From Primula veris (taxonomy: Eukaryota; Streptophyta; Magnoliopsida; Ericales; Primulaceae), in contig OY821751.1 of assembly GCA_963682055.1 (NCBI GenBank), positions 9,796,001 through 9,860,000 on the forward strand: a DNA stretch of 64,000 nucleotides, read 5' to 3'. The notes beneath the pieces are model-generated. The model saw nothing but the letters and a program-made list of their open reading frames with translations. It was not told the origin of the DNA and searched no databases. The position numbers were made by a program, and so were the translations under genes. Below are positions 12,313-22,559 of this stretch, in pieces. The stretch's first letter is position 1; every line of letters begins with the position of its first letter.

Positions 12313-13419
12313 CTTAGGCTTAACAGCACCTTTATTGTCATAACAGTCCGCGGCACGATGGCCGGTCCTGTTACATACAAAGCAGGTTCCCGCAAATTTC
12401 TTTGCGACAACAGCACTGCCTCCGGTGTCAGAACGTTTCCGTTTGACGTTGGAGCTTTCGACCACATTGGCCTTTGCCATCGGGATGATAGCACCACCGA
12501 CTCTCCTCACGGAGCGACGGTTGCTCACCTCGATATTGAGCTTCTCAATGAGCCCCTCCAACCTCATTTCCTTCCGCTTGTGCTTCAAGTAGTTTTGAAA
12601 GTCTTTCCATGACGGCGGCAATTTCTCAATCATGAGTGCCACCTGGAAAGGCTCATTAATAACTAGCCCCTCAGCCTCAAGGTGGTGATAAATCATTTGG
12701 AGCTCCTCAACTTGCTCCATGACACCCCTGCTGTCAGTCATACGGTACTCGTGAAAGTCCGTGACAACAAATCTCTTTGTGCCAGCGTTATTCACTTTGT
12801 ACTTATTTTCGAGAGTCTCCCACAGCTCCTTTGCAGTAGCTTTGGGCTCGAAAACACTGAACAGCGTGTCATCTAGAGCACACAAGATATAGTTCTTGCA
12901 TAGGTAGTCTTCATGTCTCCATGCCTCAACCGCAGAGAACGACTGCTCGTCCAGATCGTCCTCGCTTAGGACGGGAGCAGTCTCCTTGAGAAACCTGGTC
13001 AGATTCAGGGTCGTGAGATAAAACAGCATCTTTTGCTGCCAACGTTTAAAGTTGTCTCCCCTAAATTTTTCCGGTTTCTCCAGATGAGAAGTCGGCAAAG
13101 TAGGCACATCCGAATACATCGGTGCCTTGCCCTTGGCCGCAGCCTTGGCTCTTGCCGCAGCCTTAGCTGCGGTCTTGGCCGTGGCCGCTGCTTCGGCCGC
13201 AGCCTCAGCTTTGGCCGTAGCATCCGCCATAGCCGCAGCCGCTGCGGCTTCAGCCGCTGCAGCTACGTCATCGGCGTTAGCCACCACATTCGCATCGCCC
13301 CCAGTGTTATGGACAGGCCCACCAACCACTGGGTCATGCTCACCCCCGATAGGCAACTGAATAGGCGACGTGTTTGTCATCTGAAACGACAACACCAAAC
13401 GTATGAGATACGTGTACAA
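9107..13419 (-). pseudogene. copia gag-pol polyprotein, broken by two stops and a frameshift
   Basis: The order on the minus strand is as follows. Gag has an Ala/Lys-rich start (about 13340-13120), a retrotransposon gag core, a CCHC zinc knuckle CFVCNRTGHRAADC (about 12380) and a proline run. The protease has WWLDTGATSHIC (about 12140). The pre-integrase has LWHGRLGH (about 11690). Integrase runs from there to about 10865. Reverse transcriptase has [11 protein letters not shown] (about 10070). RNase H ends near 9110. The gag-PR-INT order before RT defines Ty1-copia. A TAG lies near 11323 just before SDRGGE, a one-base shift near 10865 ends the integrase frame, and a TAA lies near 10436. Otherwise the frame is well preserved, implying moderate age. 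Confidence 0.9.
12279..12312. repeat. Run of 34 G (polyproline in gag)
   Basis: An uninterrupted G34 on the plus strand reads as consecutive proline codons in gag on the minus strand, between the zinc knuckle and a basic RRNFKGKGKRK stretch. It lies where retroelement gag proteins often carry low-complexity linkers. The exact length is unreliable in any assembly. Confidence 0.9.
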
Positions 13420-13734
13420 TAAATTCTATAAACAAACACCAAAACTGATATTTGGGTTTGTAAAAGAATTATCAAACAAATAATAAAATTAAACTTTTAT
13501 CCTTTTGAATATCAATACGGTTGATATTAAAACGATTTAAACGATTCTTATTGAATACCAATACGGTTGGTATCAACAAGAAAATAAAATAAAATTAAAA
13601 CTGTTTGTAATTTTTCTTTGTAATCCAATTTCTAATATGATTTAGAATTGAAAATAAAAAAGCATTATTCCTTATAAAAATAAATAATTGTATTAATCAA
13701 TACACGAAAGAAACAACAGGGTATCGGTTAAGAT
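13420..13734 (-). other. 5' leader of the copia element
   Basis: About 315 bp between the 5' LTR and the gag start, AT-rich with repeated TATTAA/GGTTGATAT words. The bases touching the LTR (ATCTTAACCGATACC on the minus strand) do not match the usual TGGTATCAGAGC primer site, so the priming tRNA is unknown. Confidence 0.6.
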
Positions 13735-15127
13735 TGTTGGTTTCCGTATACGAAATAACAATTTAACAATAATAAAAGGACTAAAAGAAATAAACAAAAC
13801 CAGTGTAATCTTTTATTAATTTCGAATTGGTACAGAAATTAATGATTACAACATGTAGGTACTGAAATGTAATTAAAGCAAACATTATCAGATTATTATT
13901 AATTAATAATCCGATGTACTGAATTGCAATAAATAGAAACTGCCGGACTGGAAAGTATAAACTTAACAGCCGGACTATTCTGTTTGAAATTCAAATTACA
14001 TGACTGAATTGAAACTATTCTAATTACTGAATTAAATTACAGAATAGTAATTACAGCAAAAAACAGAACTTAAAACTAATTACAGAAAGGTACAACAGAA
14101 TAGAAAATCTACAGCTAAGTACAGAAAATTAAAATACAGAAATTAAAATACTGAATTGGGAAAAACAGAATGTAAAAAACTGAAATTAAGTGCGGAAAAT
14201 AAATGGACAGAATGTAAATAAAATTAGACGAGGCTACTGTTAACAGTATGCCCTTAACCGATATTCGCCCAACCACCTTGATGTTTCTGGTTGCGTTGGC
14301 GCTTCGATCCCAAGGTACAACGTCTCGGATTACTCGCCGGAAACTGGCGACGAGTCAAGGTCGAGCTGTTGGTGAGTGGTTCTCTCTGGTTCTAAAATGT
14401 AATGCTAATTTTTGAAGAGATGATATATGCTACTGGTGTTTGATTTCAGAATGTTGTATATTCATGTTGACATGTGGGGGGGTCTGCCTATTTATAGGCT
14501 TGCTGGGTATCTCAGCCATTAAAGTCACTTTACTACTGTCAGTTTTTCGAAATTCGAAACTGCAGTATTAACTTTGCAATGAATTAATATTTATTGCAAC
14601 AGTTACAGCTTTGCTGGAAGCTTTTCCCGAACTGGCGCACTTTTCCCGAGCAGGCACGCTTTTCCCGAACAGGTGAAACCCGAACAGGCGCACTTTTCCC
14701 GAACAGGCATACTTTTCCCGTCGAGCAAGCAAGCCCGTCGTGTGGTACACAATACACACATGTGTATGTGGACATACTACTTAATATCCACATGGGATAC
14801 CTTAGTATATATATTGTAAAAATCACTCATGATTTTCCAATGTGGGATAACCCTCATGGGTTAAATCTCATTTCTTTTCTCATTTTCCAGCATTGGCTTT
14901 ATTGCCTCTTTCGAGTACCAACCTTCGAGTCCAATTATCATTCACACCCTTCCTCCGAATAGGTCATGCGATATACCGTTGCGAAGCTCGTCGTATGAGC
15001 TACTCAAACGCTTTGAGTATGGCCTCAGAAAAACTGAGTAGTTGCATCGAAAACTGACTCAAAGATGGTCCGTGACCACTTGGAACAACCATGTTTAAAA
15101 ACATGTTTTCCTACAATTTTTCCAATA
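13735..15127 (-). repeat. 5' LTR of the copia element
   Basis: 1393 bp. It starts TGTTGG on the plus strand and ends CCAATA, a one-base change from CCAACA. It is followed by the TSD TGAAT. It carries a different arrangement of the short GAACAGG repeats from the other LTR. Confidence 0.93.
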
Positions 15128-15263
15128 TGAATAACTTCACCTAGTTTAAACTTGTTCTGTTTTTGGTCTCTTAAAAAAAAAATTTGAATAATGCAAACGA
15201 GATTCAGTTTGATCACCTAAGGGAATCTCTATGTTGTGAACTAAAAATTACTCATCTTAACAG

Positions 15264-15533
15264 GATATATTTGCAGCGGGATCAGACACAAGTTTAAGTA
15301 CGGTGGAGCAAGCGTTGTCAGAGTAACTCAGAAATCCAAAAATCTTAAAGGAAGAAAAAGTTGAGCTAGTGCGTGAAATTGGCTTAGGAAAACTTATGAA
15401 GGAGTCGGACAGTGAGCATCTACCTTACTTGAGAGCAATTATCAAAGAGACGCTAAGACTTCATCCACCAGCTCCTTTATTACTCCCTCGTAAAATGACA
15501 TCCGATGTTGAACTATGTAGCTATATACTCCCT
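15264..15533 (+). pseudogene. Cytochrome P450 exon fragment, CYP76-like
   Basis: After an intron-like stretch ending TTAACAG, a 90-codon frame contains the P450 I-helix oxygen-binding motif (DIFAAGSDTSLST), the K-helix ExxR (KETLRLHPPAP) and the following [16 protein letters not shown] segment. These words, and a single intron just before the DxFxAGxDT motif, fit plant A-type P450s such as CYP76, which are ER-bound monooxygenases of specialised metabolism. A TAA replaces a residue in the SE-LRNP segment. The fragment stops at 15533, where gypsy RNase H sequence begins. The haem-binding cysteine region and the first exon are missing from the window, so it cannot be functional. Confidence 0.8.
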
Positions 15534-17128
15534 GAATGGGCACAAAAAATATTCTACCTATGATGAGGAATTTTATGCTATCGTGAGAGCTTTGGATCAT
15601 TGGAGCCATTATCTACTTTCAAAGGAATTTGTTCTTTTTTCGGATCATGAAGCCTTGAAGTACATAAGTGGCCAGCATAAGCTCAACACTCGTCATGCGA
15701 AATGGGTTGAGTTTCTTCAAACCTTCACATTTAACCTCAAACACAAGGCGGGAAAGCAAAATCAAGTGGCCGACACACTAAGTAGAATACATGTCTTACT
15801 ATCTACATTACAAGTGGAGGTTGTTGGTATTGATACTATTAAAGAGTGTTATCAAGGTGATCCTGATTTTGAAATTATTTGGTCAAAATGTCAAGATGGT
15901 GGGCTTAGTCACTACTTGTTACAAGATGGTTATCTTTTCAAAGGAAATAAACTTTGCGTTACCAAAAGAGTCCTTAAGAGAGGCCATAATTAAGGAGACT
16001 CATGGAGGTGGACTAGCAGGTCATTTTGGCAGAGATAAAACACTTCCTCTACTACAAGAAAATTTCTATTGGCCAAGAATGGACAGACATATTGCACGAC
16101 ATGTGGAGCGATGCAAAATATGTCATATTGCTAAAAGTCATGCTCGAACTACAGGAGTTTATACTCCTCTACCAGTTCCTACTAGCCCGTGGGAGGATGT
16201 AAGTATGGACTTTGTTGTTGGATTACCGAGAACTCAGAGAAACAAAGATTCAATCATGGTGGTGGTTGATTGATTCTCAAAAATGGCATACTTTATTCCA
16301 TGTAATAAGACGTTGGATGCTAGTAATGTTGCAGATCTGTATTTCAAAGAGGTAGTAAAACTTCATGGTATTCCAAAAACGATTACATCCGATCGAGATA
16401 CAAAATTCATGACTCACTTTTGGCGCACCCTATGGAAAAAGCTTGGAACTATTCTTCAATTTAGTTCGTCTCACCACCCCCAAACGGATAGGCAAACTGA
16501 AGTTGTAAATCGAAGTTTAGAAAATCTTTTGAGGAGTTTAGTGCGTGGCAATGTTCGTGAATGGGACCTTGTTCTTGCGCAAGCCGAATTTGCTTATAAT
16601 CGGTCAACTAGTCAGACGATCGGAAGAAGTCCGTTTGAAGTGGTGTTTGGCTACAATCCTATCGGACCTTTGGATCTGGTGCCAATTCCTACAACTGAAA
16701 ATCGCAGTGGAGATGGTGAAGACCGAGCTGAATATATCAAAAAGCTGCATGAACAAGTGCGTGAACGAATTGTGAAGCAAAATGAGAAATATAAAAAAAA
16801 AAATGCTGACAAACACTGCAAGGCAGCTACCTTTAAGGAAGGAGATTTGGTTTGGATTCATCTCAGCAAAGAAAGGTTTCTGAGGGGACGCCATGGTAAG
16901 CTTAAACCTAGGGCAGATGGTCCTTTCAAAGTTTTACAACGTATTGGTGACAATGCATACAAAATCGAATTACCAGAACAATACGGTGTTCCTGCTACTT
17001 TTAATGTGGCCGTTCTCTCTCCTTATCATAAAGATGAAAATGATGACAACTCGAGGACAAGTGTGCTTGCAGAAGCGTATGATCCGGGAGGCTCAGCCCA
17101 ATTCAAGAAATGGGCCAAAAAATGTTAA
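15534..17128 (+). pseudogene. Ty3-gypsy RNase H-integrase fragment, CRM-like chromovirus
   Basis: The sequence starts abruptly inside RNase H ([39 protein letters not shown]). It continues with the integrase zinc finger (GHFGRDKT...WPRM, CKICHIAKSH). The core follows (DFVVGLPRT, SDRDTKFMTHFW, SSSHHPQTDRQTEVVNR) and then a C-terminal LKPRADGPFKVLQRIGDNAY / TFNVAVLSPY segment. The wording is closest to the CRM clade of chromoviruses as I remember it. Gag, protease and reverse transcriptase are absent. A frameshift near 15960 and a TGA at about 16271-16273 in the DRFSKM motif (CGA to TGA) break the frame. The TAA at 17126-17128 lies a few bases before an LTR. Confidence 0.85.
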
Positions 17129-17135
17129 GCTCAAG

Positions 17136-17515
17136 TGATAACACCAAAGCAGTTTTTTCACAGCATCTAAGTCAACTTTATCGAAAAAACTGCTTTCATT
17201 GGGAGACTAAAAGGCACTGAGTCTGGTAGCATTAGAAAGATAAATGAATCTAGTTTTCGAAAATGCAAACCTTGCATTTTTTGGATTTTTCTAGAATTAG
17301 TTATGAATTTTCTAGTAAGCACTGATCAGAATATGCTTATGTAACTCTAATTTTGAATAGAAAATTTTGATAAATATAAAACTCTCTCTTTTGAGTATTC
17401 ACTTGTTAGAACAACGTTGTTCTTCTAGTGTTCTCTTATCCCATTGGTGTTTTCCATCGGGTGACGAGTAACTTGGTTTCTTGTTTATCATCTCTCTCTT
17501 TCGAATCCGGCATCA
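17136..17515 (+). repeat. Probable 3' LTR of the CRM-like fragment
   Basis: About 380 bp starting TGATAACACC and ending GGCATCA, giving TGAT/ATCA inverted ends. It begins 7 bp after the integrase stop. No second copy exists in the window, so the boundaries rest on termini and position only. Confidence 0.55.
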
Positions 17516-18169
17516 ATTACCCTCTTTGGCTTGAAAAAAAAGTTTTGGTTGCTTTTGAATTTTAAGAAACCCTCTTTATATATGTAAGTGTGAAAACTAT
17601 AGTTGTTTTTTTATAATTTTTTATATTCTTTTTCTCAGTTTTTCTTCCATTCTTGTGCAATTAATATGTTTTTTCTCTTTTAATCTATCTAAATGTCTTG
17701 TGATTTAGGATTTGTAAATTTCCGAGTGAAAATTAAAGGAGTACTACCTTCATAATAGGACTTTTCTGATGTGGAGCACTTTATTCCTAACTTAACTATT
17801 TCTATAGAGGATCTTAGAGAAGTATCTTATGGTGGAACTTGCCTTATTTTCATTTCTTTGCTCTTTTATGACGGGTTAATTACAGTTTATTGACCTGATT
17901 TTTAGACATTTTTTGGTTTACTAACCTGAATTTTTGAAAGTTTTATTTTTTCTACCGAGTTTAATGATTTATATTTTTAGTGACAGGCCGCCATTTGTTT
18001 TTCGACCAAAACCGTTTATAAGTTTCAGTATAGTCGGCATAGTTTAAAAATTATAATAGAGACCATAAATTTTTAAAATTACACATGTTGAAGAAGTGGT
18101 TTTGAAATAGATTTTAAGATACAATGATTACAGTATTTCGTGTTATATACCTTTCAACACTCTTTTAAA
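17516..18169. other. Intergenic, no gene seen
   Basis: AT-rich sequence with short, stop-rich frames. Nothing supports a gene or a defined element; it resembles anonymous decayed repeat sequence. Confidence 0.4.
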
Positions 18170-20339
18170 TATGTTTTTTGTAAGTACCGGAAATTTGGTG
18201 ATGAAAAATAAGTTAGGGACAGATGTAGTAGATTATCAGATAAGATAAAAAAAAAAAAACTAAATATCAAGACTCTAGACTACGCTTTAAAATTGAAGCT
18301 ATGTTTTTTCAATATTAATGACGGAGGTTAAAATATAGGGCACGTAGAAACTTTGTACTATTCGTAATATATAAAGTGAGACCTAGTATTTGACCTAGTG
18401 ATTAAAAATCAATTAATGAGCAATTAGTCACCCTTGTGAGCTTATCGGTTAAGGTTTCCACCCGTTCCCAAGATGAGTTAATATGTGAGATAATCTCAAG
18501 AAAATACATATAAGACTCAATCAGAAATCAGATATTATTAGAGAAACAAGAAAGATGCGTTCCTTATCATATAAGGATTGGAGATCTCATGACGAGGAGT
18601 TGCTTCCTTCCGTAGAGCATAGAGTAATGCCCCTCAGACCAACACAATCTTCAATTCGAGGAGGATAAGACACTATGAAAGGGAAGTCTTCACTTCCATA
18701 CCGTACATGGCGAGGGTCCTGCAGTTCGGGGAACCCCATCTTCAGTGGCGAAAGGCATGGTGTGCGCTCCCTGGAGCCAGTCAAGTCGCTGGAAAGATAC
18801 ATGGAATATATGCACAATATATCTCAGCATGACAATGGGGATAATTGAAGATATAATAAATATGTGATTGAAAAAGGCGCCGATTAAGACATGTTTACCC
18901 TAGATCATCCGCCTATATAAAGGCTCATTTAACCACGAAATTAAGCACATCTGAAACCATACGAACTCAGACCTATATACTAAATACGGGGTATCTCTAA
19001 AACTCTACTTCTATTCAACACACTAAATACATTCTATTCACTCCTTAAAAATATTCACCCATTCATACAACTTCTTCGGACGATGGAGGGTGAGCGGTGG
19101 TGAAACCACCAAGTTCTCATTAATCTTACTTGTTTGTGCGCAGACTACATGGTAACATCGAAGAAAGCGGGACAAGCCCTATCAGGGAATTTCTCATTGG
19201 TTCCAAGCTTCGGAATCTACTCAACACTCTGCACCTAATTTCTAAGACCCGTCCCTTAATATATTTTATAGTGTTTTGATAATCTTGTTTTGAAGGTGAG
19301 AAATCCCGTGATGCTATTGAGCTAAACAAACTCACCACGACTGTTTACCAAACTTTTCCATAAAACTTATATAACATATTAAAAAACTTAAAAAAACATG
19401 TCTCACTCATGTACCTCTAGGCTCTATCTTGCATATCGTAAGTACCTGGCCAGTGTAAAAATCTAATGGCAATTGTGTGGAAAAAAGGTAAGAAGAATAA
19501 AATGAATAAAATAGTGATAATATAAAGGAATATCATTGCATCACTTGGAAAAGTAAGATGGGACATGTGAAACAGTACATATATTTTCATTACTAGTTCA
19601 CTTAAGTCTCTTCTAGGAATTCAGGAAAACTAAAGCAAAACTGAAAATTTTGAGATGAGCTCAAGCAAATCTTAGAATTTTGTTGGGGAGCATGGTATGA
19701 GATACGAAGTGCATATTTTGGAGCTTTGAGAACGTAATAAGTGAAAAAGAATTCATAATGAATTATTTTTTCGTTTATGACACAAAAATGATCAATAGAA
19801 TTATTTTTTATTTTATGATACAAAAATGATCAGTACAACGCGCTATTGTGTTATTTTTAACTTTTTAAGTGTGTTAACATAATTAACATAAATTGTATGA
19901 CTATTTAATGCTATATTGTTATGTTTTTTGTAAGTACCGGAAATTTGGTGATGAAAAATAAGTTAGGGATAGATGTAGTAGATTATCAGATAAGATAAAA
20001 AAAAAACTAAATATCAAGACTCTAGACTACGCTTTAAAATTGAAGCTATGTTTTTTCAATATTAATGATGGAGGTTAAAATATAGGGCACGTAGAAATTT
20101 CGTACTATTCGTAATATATAAAGTGAGACCTAGTATTTGACCTGGTGATTAAAAATCAATTAATGAGCAATTAGTCACCCTTGTGAGCTTATCGGTTAAG
20201 GTTTCCACCCGTTCCCAAGATGAGTTGATATGTGAGATAATCTCAAGAAAATACATATAAGACTCAATCAGAAATCAGATATTATTAGAAAAACAAGAAA
20301 GATGCGTTCCTTATCATATAAGGATTGGAGATCTCATGA
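18170..20339. repeat. Direct repeat pair of ~420 bp flanking a 1.33-kb spacer
   Basis: 18170-18592 and 19920-20339 are almost the same, both beginning ATGTTTTTTGTAAGTACC and ending GAGATCTCATGA. Only a few substitutions and a poly-A length change (about 12 versus 9) are seen. The junction bases differ on all sides, so no LTR termini, primer site, purine tract or target duplication can be recognised. A recent local duplication is the simpler reading. Confidence 0.85.
18593..19919. other. Spacer between the direct repeats, with an LTR-like promoter stretch
   Basis: At 18911-18924 there is a TATA-like GCCTATATAAAGGC, followed by sequence resembling the R/U5 part of a plant LTR. At about 19708-19919 the sequence matches 33750-33962 (GCATATTTTGGAG..., TTATTTTTTCGTTTATGACACAAAAA..., TTTAATGCTATATTGTTAT), so part of a dispersed element is present and is cut off at the start of the second direct repeat. 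No coding sequence is supported. Confidence 0.5.
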
Positions 20340-22559
20340 TAATGGAGGCATTCAACGGTTAACTACTTAGCAAGTCCTTGATACTTCAGAGTGTTACTTA
20401 TTAAATTTGGGTTCTTTGGTTTTTTGCCCTGTCTATCTCGTGTTGTGTTGTTTTTTATGTAACAAGGCAATTTGGCCCCTTAACATTTAAATCTATTGAA
20501 ATTCGTGGGTATCCCCCAGTGTTAATTAAATAAACAAAAAACAAAAAAAATCAGGGTAATGGATTTAACAAGCCACATTCATGCCTGATCTAAAAGGGAA
20601 ACTATGTTTGAGAGGGGGTTACATTAAAACTTTGTTTTTGTGTTTTTTATATACTAGTGACGTTTTTACTAAGGTTTGACCCTTATCAGATTAAGCAAAT
20701 GTGCTTTCTTGCATTTTGCTAAGTACATTGGATACTTGCTTATCATGATCTAGTGATGAAGTAATTCTGAAGCTTTCTCAAACTATTATTTAGCATTTCA
20801 AGGAGCATCTAGGTCTATGAATTGCCAAATTTTTGAATCTAATGTTATTTGTTCTCATAATTGCTTGTTTTTGCTGTCAAATGGTTAAATGTGAAGACAA
20901 AACAGTTGCTGAAATCAGTTCAAAAGTCACCACTATTTTGATATCAATTTCATCTTTTTTCCAATTAGTTTGTAAAATCATTAGTGGGGTTTTTTGTTGT
21001 TAGGCTTAGTTCTTTTTTAAAGTCCTTTTTGAAACGAACTTTTGGCTGTCCAAAATAACTTTTTTGCTCACTATAATCTTGGTGTTAAAATGAAGTTATA
21101 AGGTTATGGGGCATATGGAGACAAATGTGCTCTTTTTGAGCCCATTTTCACCTCTTTTAGGGATTGAAAAAGTGTATATCCTTGTTTTTAACTTATTTTT
21201 ACCCGCTTCAAGTGATATATGGATGTATGTAATTGAAATGGTTGCATTTGATTTCGAAAGGTTCAATTATTATCAGTTTCTGAACTGAAATACTTAGTAT
21301 TACAATCATTACGGGGTTTTCTCAAATGGAAAAGAAAAAATTATGAAATTAATGAAATAATAATATAATTGAAGAAAATGCTCCTAATAGATCAATACAT
21401 ACGACTTATGCGGTAGTTTTTTCTTTTCATATGTGTGACCTGCCATTTCTGCATCCCCTTTTATTTTACTTCTTGGATGCTCGTTTATGAAACCTAAATA
21501 ATTCTGATAAAATTCTCCATTATAGTCGTATGAAAAATATTATATCAAATAAGGAATTCAATTGCCATCATGAATTAACGATTATGGTTGTTATATTTGT
21601 TTTCCAGTATGATAAGGAAACTTGATAATTGCAACCACATGATTAAAAGAACCAACCCAGAAAAACTTGAATATCACCATACCCAGTTAAATAACATTAA
21701 TTGATTTGTTCATAATATGAATCTAGAATATATAGCTTTTAATGTTTATACCTTTCGTCATTTGGATTTCTGTATAAGCATTAACTAATACCTCATCTAA
21801 ATGTGAAGGAAGGAAAGTTGTATTTATTGATAATTTCACATTCCAATTTTGGTTATATATTTTTTATCAAATTTCTTTTTGTGGGGTTCTTGATAACCCT
21901 ATAAATCCACACAAAGCAAAGGATGGTCAAGTAGTCTAACCTAGAGAGCAAAGTTCTATATCTTTGTACTCTTATTATTTCTTTATCTCATATTCTCTCT
22001 CTACTGATATATTTAAACACAAATACAAACACATGCGCACACACATACAATGAGATATCTTAATTTTTTTATTGATGTGTGTTCGAATCTTATTTTCATT
22101 AAACTATGTTGTTTAAATATCTATACATGATGCTCAAATTCTATTTCTTTCGAGAGACATAAAAACAATGTCCAGATTGGATTTCTATAACATTTGCCTT
22201 TTTGGGCAACGATCTAATTTGAGAGGTGGTTATAAATTTTGTCTATCGATCCTTGAGCATGGAAATGAAGAAAATTTAAAAAAGGTCGGGCCATCAAAGA
22301 AGGTTTTGGTCAGAATCAAATCATAACAGTCAATGTTTACGGCATTTCAATAAAAGGAGTCCGAGATCAAGAGGTTCTAATGATGTACCAAGCAAGGTAG
22401 ATATGATGTACTTACAAATAATTTATACATTTACGTTATTATATATTGTTTAGAACTATATATATATATTTATGTTATTGAGATCAAACAACATGGCGTA
22501 CAAATTAAATATAAAAAAGTAATTTAGTCACTGAAATGTTTACACATCATTGTGGTTGC
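20340..22559. other. Long non-coding stretch
   Basis: About 2.2 kb of AT-rich DNA without a convincing open frame, splice pattern or repeat pair. Short TA-repeat (about 22461) and CA-rich (about 22020) tracts occur. I see nothing else. Confidence 0.4.

Larger units (their letters stand above)
7162..15127 (-). mobile_element. Structurally complete Ty1-copia retrotransposon, coding-defective
   Basis: Two LTRs of about 1.39 kb (7162-8549 and 13735-15127) enclose one polyprotein region on the minus strand. The LTR ends are TGTTGG/CCAACA; the outer right end is mutated to CCAATA. A 5-bp duplication TGAAT lies at 7157-7161 and 15128-15132. A purine tract abuts the 3' LTR. Each LTR carries a minus-strand TATA-like CCTATAAATAGG (about 7899-7910 in the left copy), consistent with transcription leftwards. 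The leader next to the 5' LTR does not contain a standard tRNA-Met primer site. Nonsense and frameshift mutations make it non-autonomous now. Confidence 0.93.

Noticed and set aside
12199..12612. Plus-strand frame with a polyglycine run
   Set aside because: It is the shadow of the gag polyproline (G34) tract on the opposite strand.
13033..13422. Arg/Ser-rich plus-strand frame over the start of gag
   Set aside because: Shadow of the Ala/Lys-rich gag N-terminus; GC-rich alanine codons keep all frames open.
18170..20339. Possible TRIM-type LTR pair
   Set aside because: Repeat ends are not TG...CA, flanks show no target duplication, and neither a primer site nor a purine tract adjoins the repeats.
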